A stretch of DNA of 64,000 nt. Source: Oscillospiraceae bacterium. GTDB taxonomy: Bacteria > Bacillota > Clostridia > Oscillospirales > Acutalibacteraceae. The translations under genes were made by a program, and so were the position numbers. Below the pieces are notes generated by a model, which was not told the origin of the DNA, did no database searches, and saw only the letters and a list, made by a program, of their open reading frames with translations. The stretch spans positions 1 to 64,000 of the forward strand of contig DPOR01000002.1 of the NCBI GenBank assembly GCA_003538135.1. The letters run 5' to 3'. Numbering within the stretch: the first letter of the stretch is position 1; each line of letters starts with the position of its first letter. Below are positions 40,733 to 50,168 of the stretch, piece by piece.

Positions 40733-41749
40733 ATGTCCACTGTCTTAGTAACCGGCGGTGCCGGCTTCATCGGCTCGCACACGAGCATAGAGCTGCTCAA
40801 TGCAGGATACGATATCATTATACTCGATAATTTTGTCAACAGCAAGCCCGAAAGCCTCAAAAGAATAAAAGAACTTGCGGGCAAGGACTTTAAGTTCTAT
40901 CAGGCGGATATCCGCGACGAAGAGGCGCTGACAAAAATTTTCGCCGAGAATAAGATTGACGCGGTCATCCACTTTGCGGGGCTCAAGAGCGTGCCGCAGA
41001 GCATAAAGGAGCCGCTCAACTACTATGACAACAATATAGCGGGCACCGTGTGCCTGTGCCGCGTGATGGATAAGGCCGGCTGCAAAAAGCTCGTTTTCAG
41101 CTCGTCCGCAACCGTCTACGGCAGCAAGAACCCCTCCCCTCTCAAGGAGGATATGCCCACGGGCGGTACAACCAATCCCTACGGCACCACGAAATATTTC
41201 ATCGAGCAGATACTTCAGGATCTGTGCGTATCTGACAGCAAGTGGGGCGTTTCTATCCTTCGCTACTTCAATCCCATCGGAGCGCATAAGAGCGGCCGCA
41301 TAGGCGAGGATCCCAACGGTATTCCCGGCAACCTCATGCCCTATATCACTCAGGTCGCCATAGGCAAGTTAGAGTGCCTCAACGTCTGCGGCAACGATTA
41401 CCCGACCCCGGACGGCACGGGCGTGCGTGACTATATCCATGTTGTCGACCTTGCGATAGGTCACATAAAGGCGCTTGACAGACTTTTGAAGGTCGACGGC
41501 TGCGAGGTCTACAACCTCGGCACCGGCAAGGGCTACAGCGTGCTCGATGTTGTCAAGGCGTTTGAAAAGGCTTCGGGCTTAAAGATAAACTACAGAATAG
41601 CTCCCCGCCGCGCGGGTGACGTCGCCTGCTGCTATGCGGACGCGACCAAGGCAAAGGAAGTGCTCGGCTGGCAGGCGAAGTACGATATCGACGATATGTG
41701 CGCCGACTCGTGGCGCTGGCAGTCGCAGAACCCCAACGGCCTGGAATAA
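40733..41749 (+). CDS. galE: UDP-glucose 4-epimerase
   Basis: 338 residues from the ATG at 40733, ten bases after GGAGG; the in-frame ATG at 40718 overlaps the ribosome site. It interconverts UDP-glucose and UDP-galactose with tightly bound NAD. TGGAGFIGSHTSIELLNAGY is the nucleotide fold, SSSATVYGSKNPSPLKED and NPYGTTKYFIEQIL carry the catalytic Ser/Tyr/Lys, and RYFNPIGAHKSGRIGEDPNG is family-typical. hflX follows 21 bases later. A TATAAT at 40696-40701 is its likely -10. Confidence 0.95.
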   Translation: MSTVLVTGGAGFIGSHTSIELLNAGYDIIILDNFVNSKPESLKRIKELAGKDFKFYQADIRDEEALTKIFAENKIDAVIHFAGLKSVPQSIKEPLNYYDNNIAGTVCLCRVMDKAGCKKLVFSSSATVYGSKNPSPLKEDMPTGGTTNPYGTTKYFIEQILQDLCVSDSKWGVSILRYFNPIGAHKSGRIGEDPNGIPGNLMPYITQVAIGKLECLNVCGNDYPTPDGTGVRDYIHVVDLAIGHIKALDRLLKVDGCEVYNLGTGKGYSVLDVVKAFEKASGLKINYRIAPRRAGDVACCYADATKAKEVLGWQAKYDIDDMCADSWRWQSQNPNGLE

Positions 41750-41770
41750 GCTGTTCGGAAAGGAACCGAT

Positions 41771-43021
41771 TTGACGGAACTTTTTGAAAATATACAAAAG
41801 CCCGAAACCGCCGTGCTTGTCGGCGTGGACATGGGCGAATATGACTGCGAGGCGTCGCTCGACGAGCTCGAGGAGCTGACAAAGACCGCCGGAGCCGAGG
41901 TCAAAGCGCGCGTGACTCAGCGGCGCGAGACTCCCGATTCCGCGACGTTCGTAGGCTCGGGCAGGCTCAAGGAGATAAAGACCTTCTGCGCCGACAACGA
42001 CGTTGACCTGCTCATCTTCGACAGCGAGCTGACCCCGTCGCAGCAGAGAAATATTGAGGACATAACCGACGTGCGCGTCGTTGACCGCACGCAGCTGATA
42101 CTCGATATCTTCGCCGCACGCGCAAGAAGCGGCGAGGGCAAATTGCAGGTCGAGCTGGCGCAGCTTAAATATCTGCTCCCGCGGCTCGGCGGCAAGGGCA
42201 CGAGTATGTCGCGCTTGGGCGGAGGAATCGGCACGAGAGGACCGGGCGAAACAAAGCTCGAGTCAGACCGCCGCCACATCCGCCGCAGAATAAAAAATCT
42301 TGAGGACGGGCTTGAATCGCTCTCTCGCCGCAGAAAGCTTGCACGCGAGAGACGAGAAAAGGACGAGGTTGAGACTGTTGCAATAGTCGGCTACACCAAC
42401 GCCGGAAAATCGACGCTGATGAACACGCTGACTCAGGCGGGCGTGCTCGCCGAGGACAAGCTCTTTGCAACGCTCGACCCCACCTCCCGCGCTCTGACTC
42501 TGCCGGACGGCAGAAGGGTCATGCTCATAGACACGGTCGGCTTCATCCGCCGCCTGCCGCACGGGCTTGTCGAGGCGTTCAAATCGACACTCGAGGAGGC
42601 CGCAAGCGCGACGCTGATACTAAACGTCTGCGACGCATCGTCGCCCGACTGCGCAGAGCACCTTGAGGTCACGAACAGACTTCTCGAAGAGCTCGGTTGC
42701 AAGGGCAAGCCGATAATCGCAGTGTTCAACAAGTGCGACGCCGCGCCCGATTTATCGTGGCTCTCGGCGGGACTGCACAGCGTCAAGATATCCGCGCTCA
42801 CGGGCGAGGGACTCGACGGACTGTTAAACGAGATGGTCAGGGCTCTGCCCCCGACGCGCAAAAAGGTCACGCTGCTGCTTCCGTATTCCATGGGCTCCGA
42901 CGCCGCGCTCCTTCGCGAAAAGGGCGCGCTCGACCGCGAGGAATACCGCCCAGACGGACTCAAAATGACCGTCACCGCGGACGCAAAGCTCCTCGAGAGA
43001 TACAAAGATTATATTATATAA
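41771..43021 (+). CDS. hflX: Ribosome-splitting GTPase HflX
   Basis: 416 residues from the TTG at 41771, preceded by AAAGGAACC. HflX binds the 50S subunit and separates stalled ribosomes. The N-terminal HflX domain (DSATFVGSGRLKEIKTFC), linker helices with LPRLGGKGTSMSRLGGGIGT and RGPGETKLESDRRHI, then the G domain: G1 AIVGYTNAGKSTLMN, G3 IDTVGFIRRLP, G4 FNKCD, G5 SALTGEG. The C-terminal VTLLLPYSMGS segment is also present. Confidence 0.96.
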   Translation: MTELFENIQKPETAVLVGVDMGEYDCEASLDELEELTKTAGAEVKARVTQRRETPDSATFVGSGRLKEIKTFCADNDVDLLIFDSELTPSQQRNIEDITDVRVVDRTQLILDIFAARARSGEGKLQVELAQLKYLLPRLGGKGTSMSRLGGGIGTRGPGETKLESDRRHIRRRIKNLEDGLESLSRRRKLARERREKDEVETVAIVGYTNAGKSTLMNTLTQAGVLAEDKLFATLDPTSRALTLPDGRRVMLIDTVGFIRRLPHGLVEAFKSTLEEAASATLILNVCDASSPDCAEHLEVTNRLLEELGCKGKPIIAVFNKCDAAPDLSWLSAGLHSVKISALTGEGLDGLLNEMVRALPPTRKKVTLLLPYSMGSDAALLREKGALDREEYRPDGLKMTVTADAKLLERYKDYII

Positions 43022-43026
43022 CACAG

Positions 43027-43059
43027 AGCAGCCGCGACGAGTGTTCCGCCGCGGCTGCT
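43027..43059 (+). terminator. Probable terminator of hflX
   Basis: AGCAGCCGCG ... CGCGGCTGCT stem five bases after the stop; the T-run (TGCTTTGC) is poor. Confidence 0.55.
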
Positions 43060-43225
43060 TGCTTTGCTCGGGAGAGGTGCGGGAAGCGGAAAGAAAAAGT
43101 TCTCGTTTTTGCGAACTTCGGCAATTCGGACTCCGCTTGTGTGCAAAGCTAAACAGAGCTTGATAAATTGCGAGTTGCAAAACAATCAAACTGCAATTCT
43201 TAATCAGCGATAGGGGGGATATATT

Positions 43226-43753
43226 ATGTATACAGAAATAAAAATCAATTTACGGGATACGCAATGGCCCCTTGATTATATCGACCATGACAGAAATATT
43301 GCCCGGGCAATCGTCTATGACGAAAGCGGGCTGCTCTATTTTGTAAGAGCGGAGCGCAACGATGATTTCGGGCGGGCGACGCTTATCGAAACGGCGGGCG
43401 GCGGCGTTGAGGAGGGCGAGGATCTTCTCTGCGCCGTAAAGCGTGAGCTCCGCGAGGAATTGGGTGCGGAAGCGGAAGTAATTTGCAAAATCGGAGTTGT
43501 GAGCGATTATTATAATCTGATTCACAGGCACAATATCAATAATTATTTTTTGTGCAAGGTTAAATCGTTCGGCGACAAAAGCCTGACGGAAGACGAGATA
43601 AAGAGCTTTCACTTATCGACACTGAAATTGTCTTATACGCAGGCGGTTAAAGAGTACGAGCGAAGAGCCGACACAAAAATAGGCAGACTTATCGCAGACA
43701 GGGAACTGCCGATTTTGCGCCGTGCGAAGGAAATAATCGATTCCTTCGCTTGA
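43226..43753 (+). CDS. NUDIX hydrolase
   Basis: 175 residues. The Nudix box is complete: GGGVEEGEDLLCAVKRELRE then ELGAEAE (pattern G-x5-E-x7-REU-x-EE-x-G-U). Such enzymes hydrolyse nucleoside diphosphates linked to another group; the substrate is not predictable. GGGGGG precedes the ATG at 43226 by seven bases. Confidence 0.92.
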   Translation: MYTEIKINLRDTQWPLDYIDHDRNIARAIVYDESGLLYFVRAERNDDFGRATLIETAGGGVEEGEDLLCAVKRELREELGAEAEVICKIGVVSDYYNLIHRHNINNYFLCKVKSFGDKSLTEDEIKSFHLSTLKLSYTQAVKEYERRADTKIGRLIADRELPILRRAKEIIDSFA

Positions 43754-43771
43754 TGTCGCCGCAGCCTCGGC

Positions 43772-43810
43772 AAAATAAAAAACAGCCTCTGTCAAAGACA
43801 AAGACTGTTT
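43772..43810 (-). terminator. Terminator of tRNA-Gly
   Basis: On the minus strand a 14-pair stem (AAACAGTCTTTGTC/GACAGAGGCTGTTT, some G-T pairs) followed by TTTATTTTG, starting two bases past the tRNA CCA. Confidence 0.88.
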
Positions 43811-43811
43811 A

Positions 43812-43887
43812 TGGAGCGGATGACGAGGCTCGAACTCGCTACCTCCACCTTGGCAAGGTGGCGCTCTACCGGATGAGCTACATCCGC
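43812..43887 (-). tRNA. tRNA-Gly (anticodon GCC)
   Basis: 76 bases. Acceptor arms GCGGATG/CATCCGC, D arm with AGCTCATCCGGTAGAGC, anticodon loop CTTGCCAAG (GCC), T arm GAGTTCGAGCCTC, discriminator T and an encoded CCA. It has its own promoter and terminator. Confidence 0.98.
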
Positions 43888-43900
43888 AACTGCAAGAGAG

Positions 43901-43929
43901 ATTATAGCAAAGAGATGTGGCTTTGTCAA
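43901..43929 (-). promoter_or_regulatory. Sigma-A promoter of tRNA-Gly
   Basis: On the minus strand: perfect TTGACA (43924-43929), 17-base spacer, perfect TATAAT (43901-43906). Confidence 0.93.
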
Positions 43930-44007
43930 GGGAAATTTCAAGTTTTTTGCTTTTTGCCCCGGCGGGATAATTTTACCGCCTACCCGCGCCGTAAACCGTC
44001 AGCGGGA

Positions 44008-44036
44008 TTGACACAAAGCGCCGCTGATTATATAAT
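44008..44036 (+). promoter_or_regulatory. Sigma-A promoter of M3 peptidase gene
   Basis: Perfect TTGACA (44008-44013), 17-base spacer, perfect TATAAT (44031-44036). Confidence 0.92.
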
Positions 44037-44108
44037 CCAATATAGTACAGGGTAATCTATAAACAGGCAAACAGACCAGACAAAAATAACCTTAACGGAG
44101 GAACCGAT

Positions 44109-45794
44109 ATGAAATTCTGCGATATGCCGTATGAGAGAATCGACGTCAAGGCGGCAACCGCTGCACTTGACGCGGCGGCGGAGCACCTCGCCGGGGCGAA
44201 AACTCTCGGAGAGGCGGAGGCTGCGTTTGAGGAGCGCGAAAAAATAATCACCCACGTCCACACGATGAGCACGATAGCCTACATCCGCCACACCGTCAAC
44301 ACCCTTGACGAATTCTATGAGAAAGAAAACGACTTCAACGACGAGAATGCCCCGCTGATAGAGCAAAGCGAGCAGAAATTCACCGAGGCGATGCTCTCGA
44401 GCCCGCTCCGCCCTCAGCTCGAGGAGAAATACGGCAAGCTGATATTTGTCAACGCGGAGCTCTCACGCAAATGCTTCTCGCCCGAGATAATCCCCGACCT
44501 CCAGGAGGAAAACCGACTTTCGAGCGAATATCAGAAGCTCATCGCTTCGGCGCAGATAGAGTTCGGCGGCAAGACCTTGAGTCTCGCCCAGCTCGGCGCA
44601 TATAAGGAGAACTCCGAGCGCATTATCCGCCATGCGGCATACAAGGCCGAGAGCGGCTTCTATATGGCTCACGCCGACGAGCTTGACAGGATATTCGACA
44701 GCCTCGTAAAGTGCCGCACCCGCATAGCGAAAAAGCTCGGCTTCGGCACCTTCACCGAGCTTGCCTACTGCCGCCAGACGCGCAACTGCTATAACGCCGT
44801 GGATGTTGCGGCCTTTCGCTCGCGCATAGTGCGCGACATAGTGCCCGTCGTATGCCGACTGAAGGAGATGCAGAAAAAGCGTACGGGAATAGACGACATG
44901 AAGATATACGACGACCTGTTCGCGTTCAAAGAGGGCAACCCGAAGCCCGACGGTTCGCCGCAGGATATACTTGCGGCGGGCAAGACCATGTATGAGCGCA
45001 TGAGCCCCGAGACGGGAGAGTTCATAAACTTTATGTATGACAACGCCCTCATGGACGTTTTGAGCGCAAAGGGCAAGGCCGCGGGCGGCTACTGCACGGA
45101 AATCCTCGAATACAAGTCGCCGTTCATCTTCTCGAATTTCAACGGCACCTCGGGCGACGTCGATGTGCTCACCCACGAGGCGGGGCATGCTTTCGCCTAT
45201 TACAGCGTCAGAGATAAAATGAAGCTTTGCGATCAGCTGAGCCCGACTATGGAGTCGTGCGAAGTCCACTCGATGTCCATGGAATTCTTCGCGTGGCCGT
45301 GGCATGAGCTGTTCTACGGCTCCGACGCCGTGCGCTCGCGCTTTATTCATCTCGAGAGCGCGCTGGTTTTCCTGCCCTACGGCACGATGGTCGATGAGTT
45401 TCAGCACATAGTCTACGACTCGCCGGAGCTGACCCCCGCCGAGAGAAACGGCAAGTGGCTCGAGCTCGAGAGCAAATACCGCCCCTATATGGACTTCGGC
45501 GACGTTGAATTTTACTCCGACGGACGCGGTTGGCAGAGGCAGCTGCACATCTACCTCTATCCGTTCTATTATATCGACTACTGCCTCGCGCAGACTGCGG
45601 CGCTCGAGTTCTGGTCGATGAGCCGTAGCGACTATAAAGATGCGTGGCAGAGATATCTGCACTTCGTGTCCCTTGGCGGGACGAAGAGCTTCAAGGAGTT
45701 GTGCGCCGCCGCGGGAATAGACGACCCGTTCGGCGAGCGTGCGCTCAATGGAGTGGCGCAGACCGCGAACTCATGGCTTGACGCAAACGGTTGA
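44109..45794 (+). CDS. M3-family oligoendopeptidase
   Basis: 561 residues, cytoplasmic. The zinc motif is HEAGH near 356-360 in DVDVLTHEAGHAFAYYS with the third ligand Glu in ESCEVHSMSMEFFAWP. PepF/M3B-like length and ends (FSNFNGTSGDVDVL, GRGWQRQLHIYLYPFYYIDY). It degrades short peptides. CGGAGG precedes the ATG. truB follows 78 bases later on the same strand. Confidence 0.94.
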   Translation: MKFCDMPYERIDVKAATAALDAAAEHLAGAKTLGEAEAAFEEREKIITHVHTMSTIAYIRHTVNTLDEFYEKENDFNDENAPLIEQSEQKFTEAMLSSPLRPQLEEKYGKLIFVNAELSRKCFSPEIIPDLQEENRLSSEYQKLIASAQIEFGGKTLSLAQLGAYKENSERIIRHAAYKAESGFYMAHADELDRIFDSLVKCRTRIAKKLGFGTFTELAYCRQTRNCYNAVDVAAFRSRIVRDIVPVVCRLKEMQKKRTGIDDMKIYDDLFAFKEGNPKPDGSPQDILAAGKTMYERMSPETGEFINFMYDNALMDVLSAKGKAAGGYCTEILEYKSPFIFSNFNGTSGDVDVLTHEAGHAFAYYSVRDKMKLCDQLSPTMESCEVHSMSMEFFAWPWHELFYGSDAVRSRFIHLESALVFLPYGTMVDEFQHIVYDSPELTPAERNGKWLELESKYRPYMDFGDVEFYSDGRGWQRQLHIYLYPFYYIDYCLAQTAALEFWSMSRSDYKDAWQRYLHFVSLGGTKSFKELCAAAGIDDPFGERALNGVAQTANSWLDANG

Positions 45795-45872
45795 AAGTAG
45801 GCCGAATCTTGATTTTCGACACTGTTTGCTGTAAAATAAGCAACATAAATCTTACTGAAAACGGAGAGAAAA

Positions 45873-46766
45873 ATGACGGGAATTCTGCTCATTGACAAGC
45901 CCGAGGGCATGACCTCGTTTGTTGCGGCGGCGCGTGTTCGCCGCATGACGGGAGTTAAGAAAACCGGGCACACCGGGACGCTCGACCCCATGGCTACGGG
46001 CGTTCTGCCCGTATTGCTCGGCGGAGCTACGCGCTTTTGCGAGCTGCTCCCCTCTCATGACAAGGCTTATACCGCCACGCTCAAGCTCGGCACGATAACA
46101 GACACGCTCGATATAACGGGCGAGGTGCTCGAGACGCGGGAGGTCAATGTCTCGCGCGCGGAGCTTGAGAGGGCGCTCGAAGGCTTTTCGGGCGAGATAG
46201 AGCAGGTGCCGCCGATGTATTCCGCCATCTCGCAAAACGGCGTACGGCTCTATAAGCTCGCGCGGCAGGGAATAGAAGTCGAGCGCGAGAGCCGACGGGT
46301 TACGATTTCCTCGCTCGAGCTCATCGGCTGCGACGAAGAAAATGGCGAATACACAATATCCGTCGAGTGCTCTGCGGGCACATATATCCGCTCGCTTGTT
46401 GCCGATATCGGCGAAAAGCTCGGCTGCGGTGCTGTTATGACCGCACTGCGCCGCACAAAGGCGAACGGCTTTCCGATAGACGGCTGCATAACCCTCGACG
46501 AGTTGGCTCAACTGGCGCAGGAGGGCAAAATCGAAGAAAAAATCATTCCCGTTGAACAGGCTCTCGACTCCTATCGCAGCGTTTTCGTCACCGCGCCGCA
46601 GGCTCGGCGATTCGGAAACGGCGGGACGCTGAGCCTTGAACGGCTGCATCTGAATGACCCTTCGGAAAACGAGTCGGTGCGCGTTTTTGCACCGGGAAAC
46701 GAGTTTCTCGGCATGGGCGAGGTCGGTCAGGACGAGCTAAAAGTAAAAAGACTGCTGATAAAATGA
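45873..46766 (+). CDS. truB: tRNA pseudouridine(55) synthase
   Basis: 297 residues. It makes pseudouridine 55 in the T loop of tRNAs. ILLIDKPEGMTSFVAAARVR, catalytic Asp in GTLDPMATGVLPVLLGGATR, PPMYSAISQNGVRLYKLARQ and GTYIRSLVADIGEKLGCGAV are intact; the C-terminal end is a short PUA-like domain. The ribosome site is CGGAGAG. Confidence 0.96.
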   Translation: MTGILLIDKPEGMTSFVAAARVRRMTGVKKTGHTGTLDPMATGVLPVLLGGATRFCELLPSHDKAYTATLKLGTITDTLDITGEVLETREVNVSRAELERALEGFSGEIEQVPPMYSAISQNGVRLYKLARQGIEVERESRRVTISSLELIGCDEENGEYTISVECSAGTYIRSLVADIGEKLGCGAVMTALRRTKANGFPIDGCITLDELAQLAQEGKIEEKIIPVEQALDSYRSVFVTAPQARRFGNGGTLSLERLHLNDPSENESVRVFAPGNEFLGMGEVGQDELKVKRLLIK

Positions 46767-46767
46767 A

Positions 46768-46803
46768 TTAAGCCCCTCGAATAATTCGGGGGCTTAATTT
46801 TAT
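46768..46803. terminator. Terminator shared by truB and the convergent lipase-like gene
   Basis: TTAAGCCCC, short loop, GGGGCTTAA then TTTTATTT on plus; on minus a short T-run (TTAATTCATTTT) follows. Confidence 0.85.
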
Positions 46804-46813
46804 TTCCTGTTTC

Positions 46814-48724
46814 TTATTTCTTTCTCCTCTTCCCGGCTATCGGCAGCATTGCCGCGCCCGCAAGGAGAGTTATTGCGGAGAACGCCATAGGCGCTCCCGT
46901 GGGCGGAGTCAGCGGAGCTTTTCCGCCGTTTGCCGCGCTGCCGGGTATCGGCTTCCTGCCGGAGAGGAAAACGAAATTATCATATTCGCCTTCACTCATC
47001 GCCGTAAAGGTGAAGGTACGGCTCTTGACAAACGGTATCTTTCCGTTTTTGAGCGAATAGACGACCGTGACGGTAAACGGCTCTGTGCTCTTCGGGAGAG
47101 CGTGCTCTTTGAATTTTATCTTGCAGCTCTCGCCTACCTTGAGCACGGTGCCGCTGCAGGAAGACAGGTCAACGTCAATGCCGTCCGCCTTGACACTTAT
47201 TATCTCGGTGTCGTACTGCTCCGAGAGGCTCTCGACAGTCAGCGCGGTGTCCTTAGCCGTATGGAAGCCCGACGGGGATCTATCGAACTTGACATACAGT
47301 CCGTTCGCGGGGTTCTGACCGAGGTCAAACTGCGGGAACTCCTTGTCGGAATATACGTCCGTTATCCTGTCCGTAAAGAAGAAGGTCAGATAGAAACTCC
47401 TCGTGTATCTGTCCCAAGGGCACATCCCGTGGAACTGACCGTTGACGAACCATGTGTTCTCGGGCAGATATGCGCAACTCGCGTCGATATCACGCTCGGG
47501 CGAGATATGCCAATGCGTCGGATCGCCGCAGACCGTGTTCTGCTTTTGGTAGTCCGCCGGAAACCTTTCGCCGAACGGGGCGCAGTATGCGCCGGAGGAC
47601 GAGTGAACGTCGATAACATAGTCGGAGTTCACGCCCGTGCTCGTGCCGATATCGTGCCCGGTGTTTGCGACTATCGCTATTCTTGTTCCGGCAGACTGAG
47701 CGCGCTTGAGTCCCTCGCTCATATGAGCCATGGCGTTGTAGTGCATCTCGTCGCTCTTTGCTATCAGCTCGGCGTTCTCGACCGGGTCAAGATATTTCGC
47801 CTTGAACTCCTCGTACTTATCAAGGGGCACGAAGTCCCAGACGCTGCCGAAGTTAATGACTATATCGAGCAGATACCGATGAATGATATCGTTGAACGCC
47901 TGATTGAGGCGCTCGAAGCCGAACGCCTCGACGAGCCACTCATATTCGTACTCCTTGCGGAAGCCTATCTCGACATACTCTATGAGCGTGGCGACGTCAA
48001 AATGTATGTTGCCCTCGAACAGGTCAACAACGAGCTGCGTTCCGCCTATCGCGGGCGCGTCCATTATCGCTCGGTCAACGTCGCCCTTTGCGCCGTAATA
48101 GTAAAGGTATGCCGCGGTCAGCTGTCCGCCGTGACTGAGCCCGTAGAGATTGACTTTTTTGCTCCCCGTGAGCTCCTTGACTTCCTGAATAAACTTATCG
48201 AGCTTGGCGGCGTTTTCGACCTGACCCATGCGCCAGTCCTCGGTAAAGGTAAAGTGATTCTCCGCGCCGATTCGCTCTATGAGGTCGGCGGAAATCTCTT
48301 TTTCGGCTATGTAATTGTCCTCGCCTTTAGCCTTGAGGACGGAGGCGCGTGTATTCGCCGCACCCTCGGGATAGACGGAGAGATCATACTTCGAGCTGCC
48401 GTCGGGGTTGCAGCGCAGGGGCTCGAGCAGCTCGAGTCCCGCCTCGCCGACGACCTTGACAAGTCTCTCGTAATCGCCGAACGCCGCGCCGGCAAGCCCG
48501 CCCGCGAGCTCGGGGATACGCGCGATAACTATCTTCTTGAGGTCATCCATGTTGATGCCCCAGACCTGATGCTCGTTTTCGCCGCCGAGATCGTAAAACA
48601 GCGCAGGCCCCGAATATCCCTGAACGAGGATTATCGGCGTCACTTTGTCCTGCGCGAAGACCGACACGGGCAATATGCACAGCAGCATAACGGCACAGAG
48701 AAGCGCTGATATTATTCTTTTCAT
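46814..48724 (-). CDS. Secreted lipase-like alpha/beta hydrolase with C-terminal anchor
   Basis: 636 residues. Signal peptide MKRIISALLCAVMLLCILPV ending near SVFA, then an alpha/beta hydrolase with TPIILVQGYSGPALFYDLGG, nucleophile Ser in VNLYGLSHGGQLTAAYLYYY, and candidate His in the HWHIS region. A C-terminal Ig-like segment (residues 500-590) is followed by LTPPTGAPMAFSAITLLAGA and KRRKK. The PPTG plus span plus basic tail resembles a sortase sorting signal, though not LPxTG. It overlaps the MFS gene by four bases (ATGA), so the pair may release and import the products of a lipid or ester. Confidence 0.78.
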   Translation of the reverse strand: MKRIISALLCAVMLLCILPVSVFAQDKVTPIILVQGYSGPALFYDLGGENEHQVWGINMDDLKKIVIARIPELAGGLAGAAFGDYERLVKVVGEAGLELLEPLRCNPDGSSKYDLSVYPEGAANTRASVLKAKGEDNYIAEKEISADLIERIGAENHFTFTEDWRMGQVENAAKLDKFIQEVKELTGSKKVNLYGLSHGGQLTAAYLYYYGAKGDVDRAIMDAPAIGGTQLVVDLFEGNIHFDVATLIEYVEIGFRKEYEYEWLVEAFGFERLNQAFNDIIHRYLLDIVINFGSVWDFVPLDKYEEFKAKYLDPVENAELIAKSDEMHYNAMAHMSEGLKRAQSAGTRIAIVANTGHDIGTSTGVNSDYVIDVHSSSGAYCAPFGERFPADYQKQNTVCGDPTHWHISPERDIDASCAYLPENTWFVNGQFHGMCPWDRYTRSFYLTFFFTDRITDVYSDKEFPQFDLGQNPANGLYVKFDRSPSGFHTAKDTALTVESLSEQYDTEIISVKADGIDVDLSSCSGTVLKVGESCKIKFKEHALPKSTEPFTVTVVYSLKNGKIPFVKSRTFTFTAMSEGEYDNFVFLSGRKPIPGSAANGGKAPLTPPTGAPMAFSAITLLAGAAMLPIAGKRRKK

Positions 48725-50061
48725 GCCTTTTTCTCCTTGGTGACTTTCGCAAGGAAAATCAGCGGCACGATAATGAACACCGCGATTATTGCGGCGACGA
48801 GGAATATGGTCGGAATCGGAACGAGCGTGCTCTCGCCGAATTCGTTGAGCATGGTGCCAAGCTCGTATCTGTTCGAGAATTTCGATATTGTCAGGCTGCC
48901 GATTTTCGGGCCGATTATCATGGGCAGAGTGACCGTAAAGAGAAGTCTTATGCCCTGGAACTGGCCGACCTTGTCCTCGGGGGTGTAGTCGCGCACGGTT
49001 GCGTTGAGGATTATCATGAGCAGGCCGTAGCCGAGAATCATAATAAGCGCGAGAGGCGCAAAGGAGAGAAGCGTCTTTGCGAAGAAAACAGCAACCAGAC
49101 CCGCGACAAAGAGAATGACCGCAGGGAATACGAAAATCCTCTTGCCCACTCTGTCAAGGAGCTTGCCGAGCAGCACCGTGACGGCAACGAGACCGATAAC
49201 AGCAGCCGCGCCGCCTATGATTATGGGCGTGGTTATTTGGAAGGTGTTGAGGTCAAACTTGAGATAGTGCTGGATATAGATGAATATGTAGGGCAGGAAA
49301 ACCTGAACAGCAATGTTGAAAATGCAGGCGGACGCGAGGCAGAGATAGAGCGCCGCGTTGCCCTTTATGACAGACGGCCTGAAGCCGTAGATAAGGTCGC
49401 TGAAATAGTTCGTGTTCTGCTTTACGCCCTTGCGCGGGTCTTTGACGGAGAAAAGGCCTATAATTCCGCAGACGGTAACGAGCGCGCCGAGGAAAATAAA
49501 GCAAGCGGGATAGCCTGCGGCCTCAACGCCGACGCCGAAAGCGACGGTGACTATAACCGTTGCGAACACGGGCAGGAGAGCCAATACCGCCTCCGCGGTG
49601 CCACGGTTCTCCGGCACGGTGACATCCGTGACCCACGCGTTGAACGCGGCGTCATTCGAGGTCGAGCCGAAGAAGGTCATTATGCAGTCCATGATGATAA
49701 CCACGCAGACTGTAGCGGCGAGCACCTTGGCGCTGTCGGAAATATGGAAGAACTTTCCGATATTCTCGCGCGAGATGAAGGCGAACACCGCGACGGTGAA
49801 GCCCCAAACTATGTAGCCGCCGCTTATGAAGATTTTGCGTCGGTCGAATTTGTCGCTGAGAGTGCCCATGATAAAGGTGGTCACAACTGCCGCCACCGCA
49901 GAGGCTGCGACCATCTTGGCTATGTCGTCGGCAGTGCCGCCGATATAGTTGAACAGGAATGTGTTGAAGTAGATATTCTCAACAGCCCACGCAACCTGTC
50001 CTATGAAGCCGAACAGGATGATGTTGAAGAGAATCCGTCCTCCGAGTTTTTTCTTTTCCAA
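48721..50061 (-). CDS. MFS transporter
   Basis: 446 residues, 12 predicted spans in two halves; the loop GTLSDKFDRRKIFISGGYIV between spans 2 and 3 is the MFS signature, with a weaker copy LGKLLDRVGKRIFV in the second half. Similar to SLC45/GPH-like sugar porters. It shares a transcript with the lipase-like gene downstream. Substrate unknown. Confidence 0.88.
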   Translation of the reverse strand: MEKKKLGGRILFNIILFGFIGQVAWAVENIYFNTFLFNYIGGTADDIAKMVAASAVAAVVTTFIMGTLSDKFDRRKIFISGGYIVWGFTVAVFAFISRENIGKFFHISDSAKVLAATVCVVIIMDCIMTFFGSTSNDAAFNAWVTDVTVPENRGTAEAVLALLPVFATVIVTVAFGVGVEAAGYPACFIFLGALVTVCGIIGLFSVKDPRKGVKQNTNYFSDLIYGFRPSVIKGNAALYLCLASACIFNIAVQVFLPYIFIYIQHYLKFDLNTFQITTPIIIGGAAAVIGLVAVTVLLGKLLDRVGKRIFVFPAVILFVAGLVAVFFAKTLLSFAPLALIMILGYGLLMIILNATVRDYTPEDKVGQFQGIRLLFTVTLPMIIGPKIGSLTISKFSNRYELGTMLNEFGESTLVPIPTIFLVAAIIAVFIIVPLIFLAKVTKEKKA

Positions 50062-50115
50062 TTGTGTATCCTCCTCCGGGAGCGGATATGCCGCACCCGA
50101 TTTATTTCAAAAGTT

Positions 50116-50144
50116 ATAATAACAAAATTAAAGGAGATAATCAA
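50116..50144 (-). promoter_or_regulatory. Promoter of MFS/lipase operon
   Basis: On the minus strand: -35 TTGATT (50139-50144), 17-base spacer, -10 TATTAT (50116-50121). Confidence 0.62.
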
Positions 50145-50168
50145 TAGATTTTGTACACTTCTGTTAAA

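Noticed and set aside
44463..45662. 399-codon minus-strand frame opposite the M3 peptidase
   Set aside because: Antisense shadow; the plus-strand gene has HEAGH, a promoter and a ribosome site.
47102..48709. 535-codon plus-strand frame opposite the lipase-like gene
   Set aside because: Antisense of a gene with clear signal peptide and catalytic motif; composition rich in Arg, Val, Asp as expected of shadow frames.
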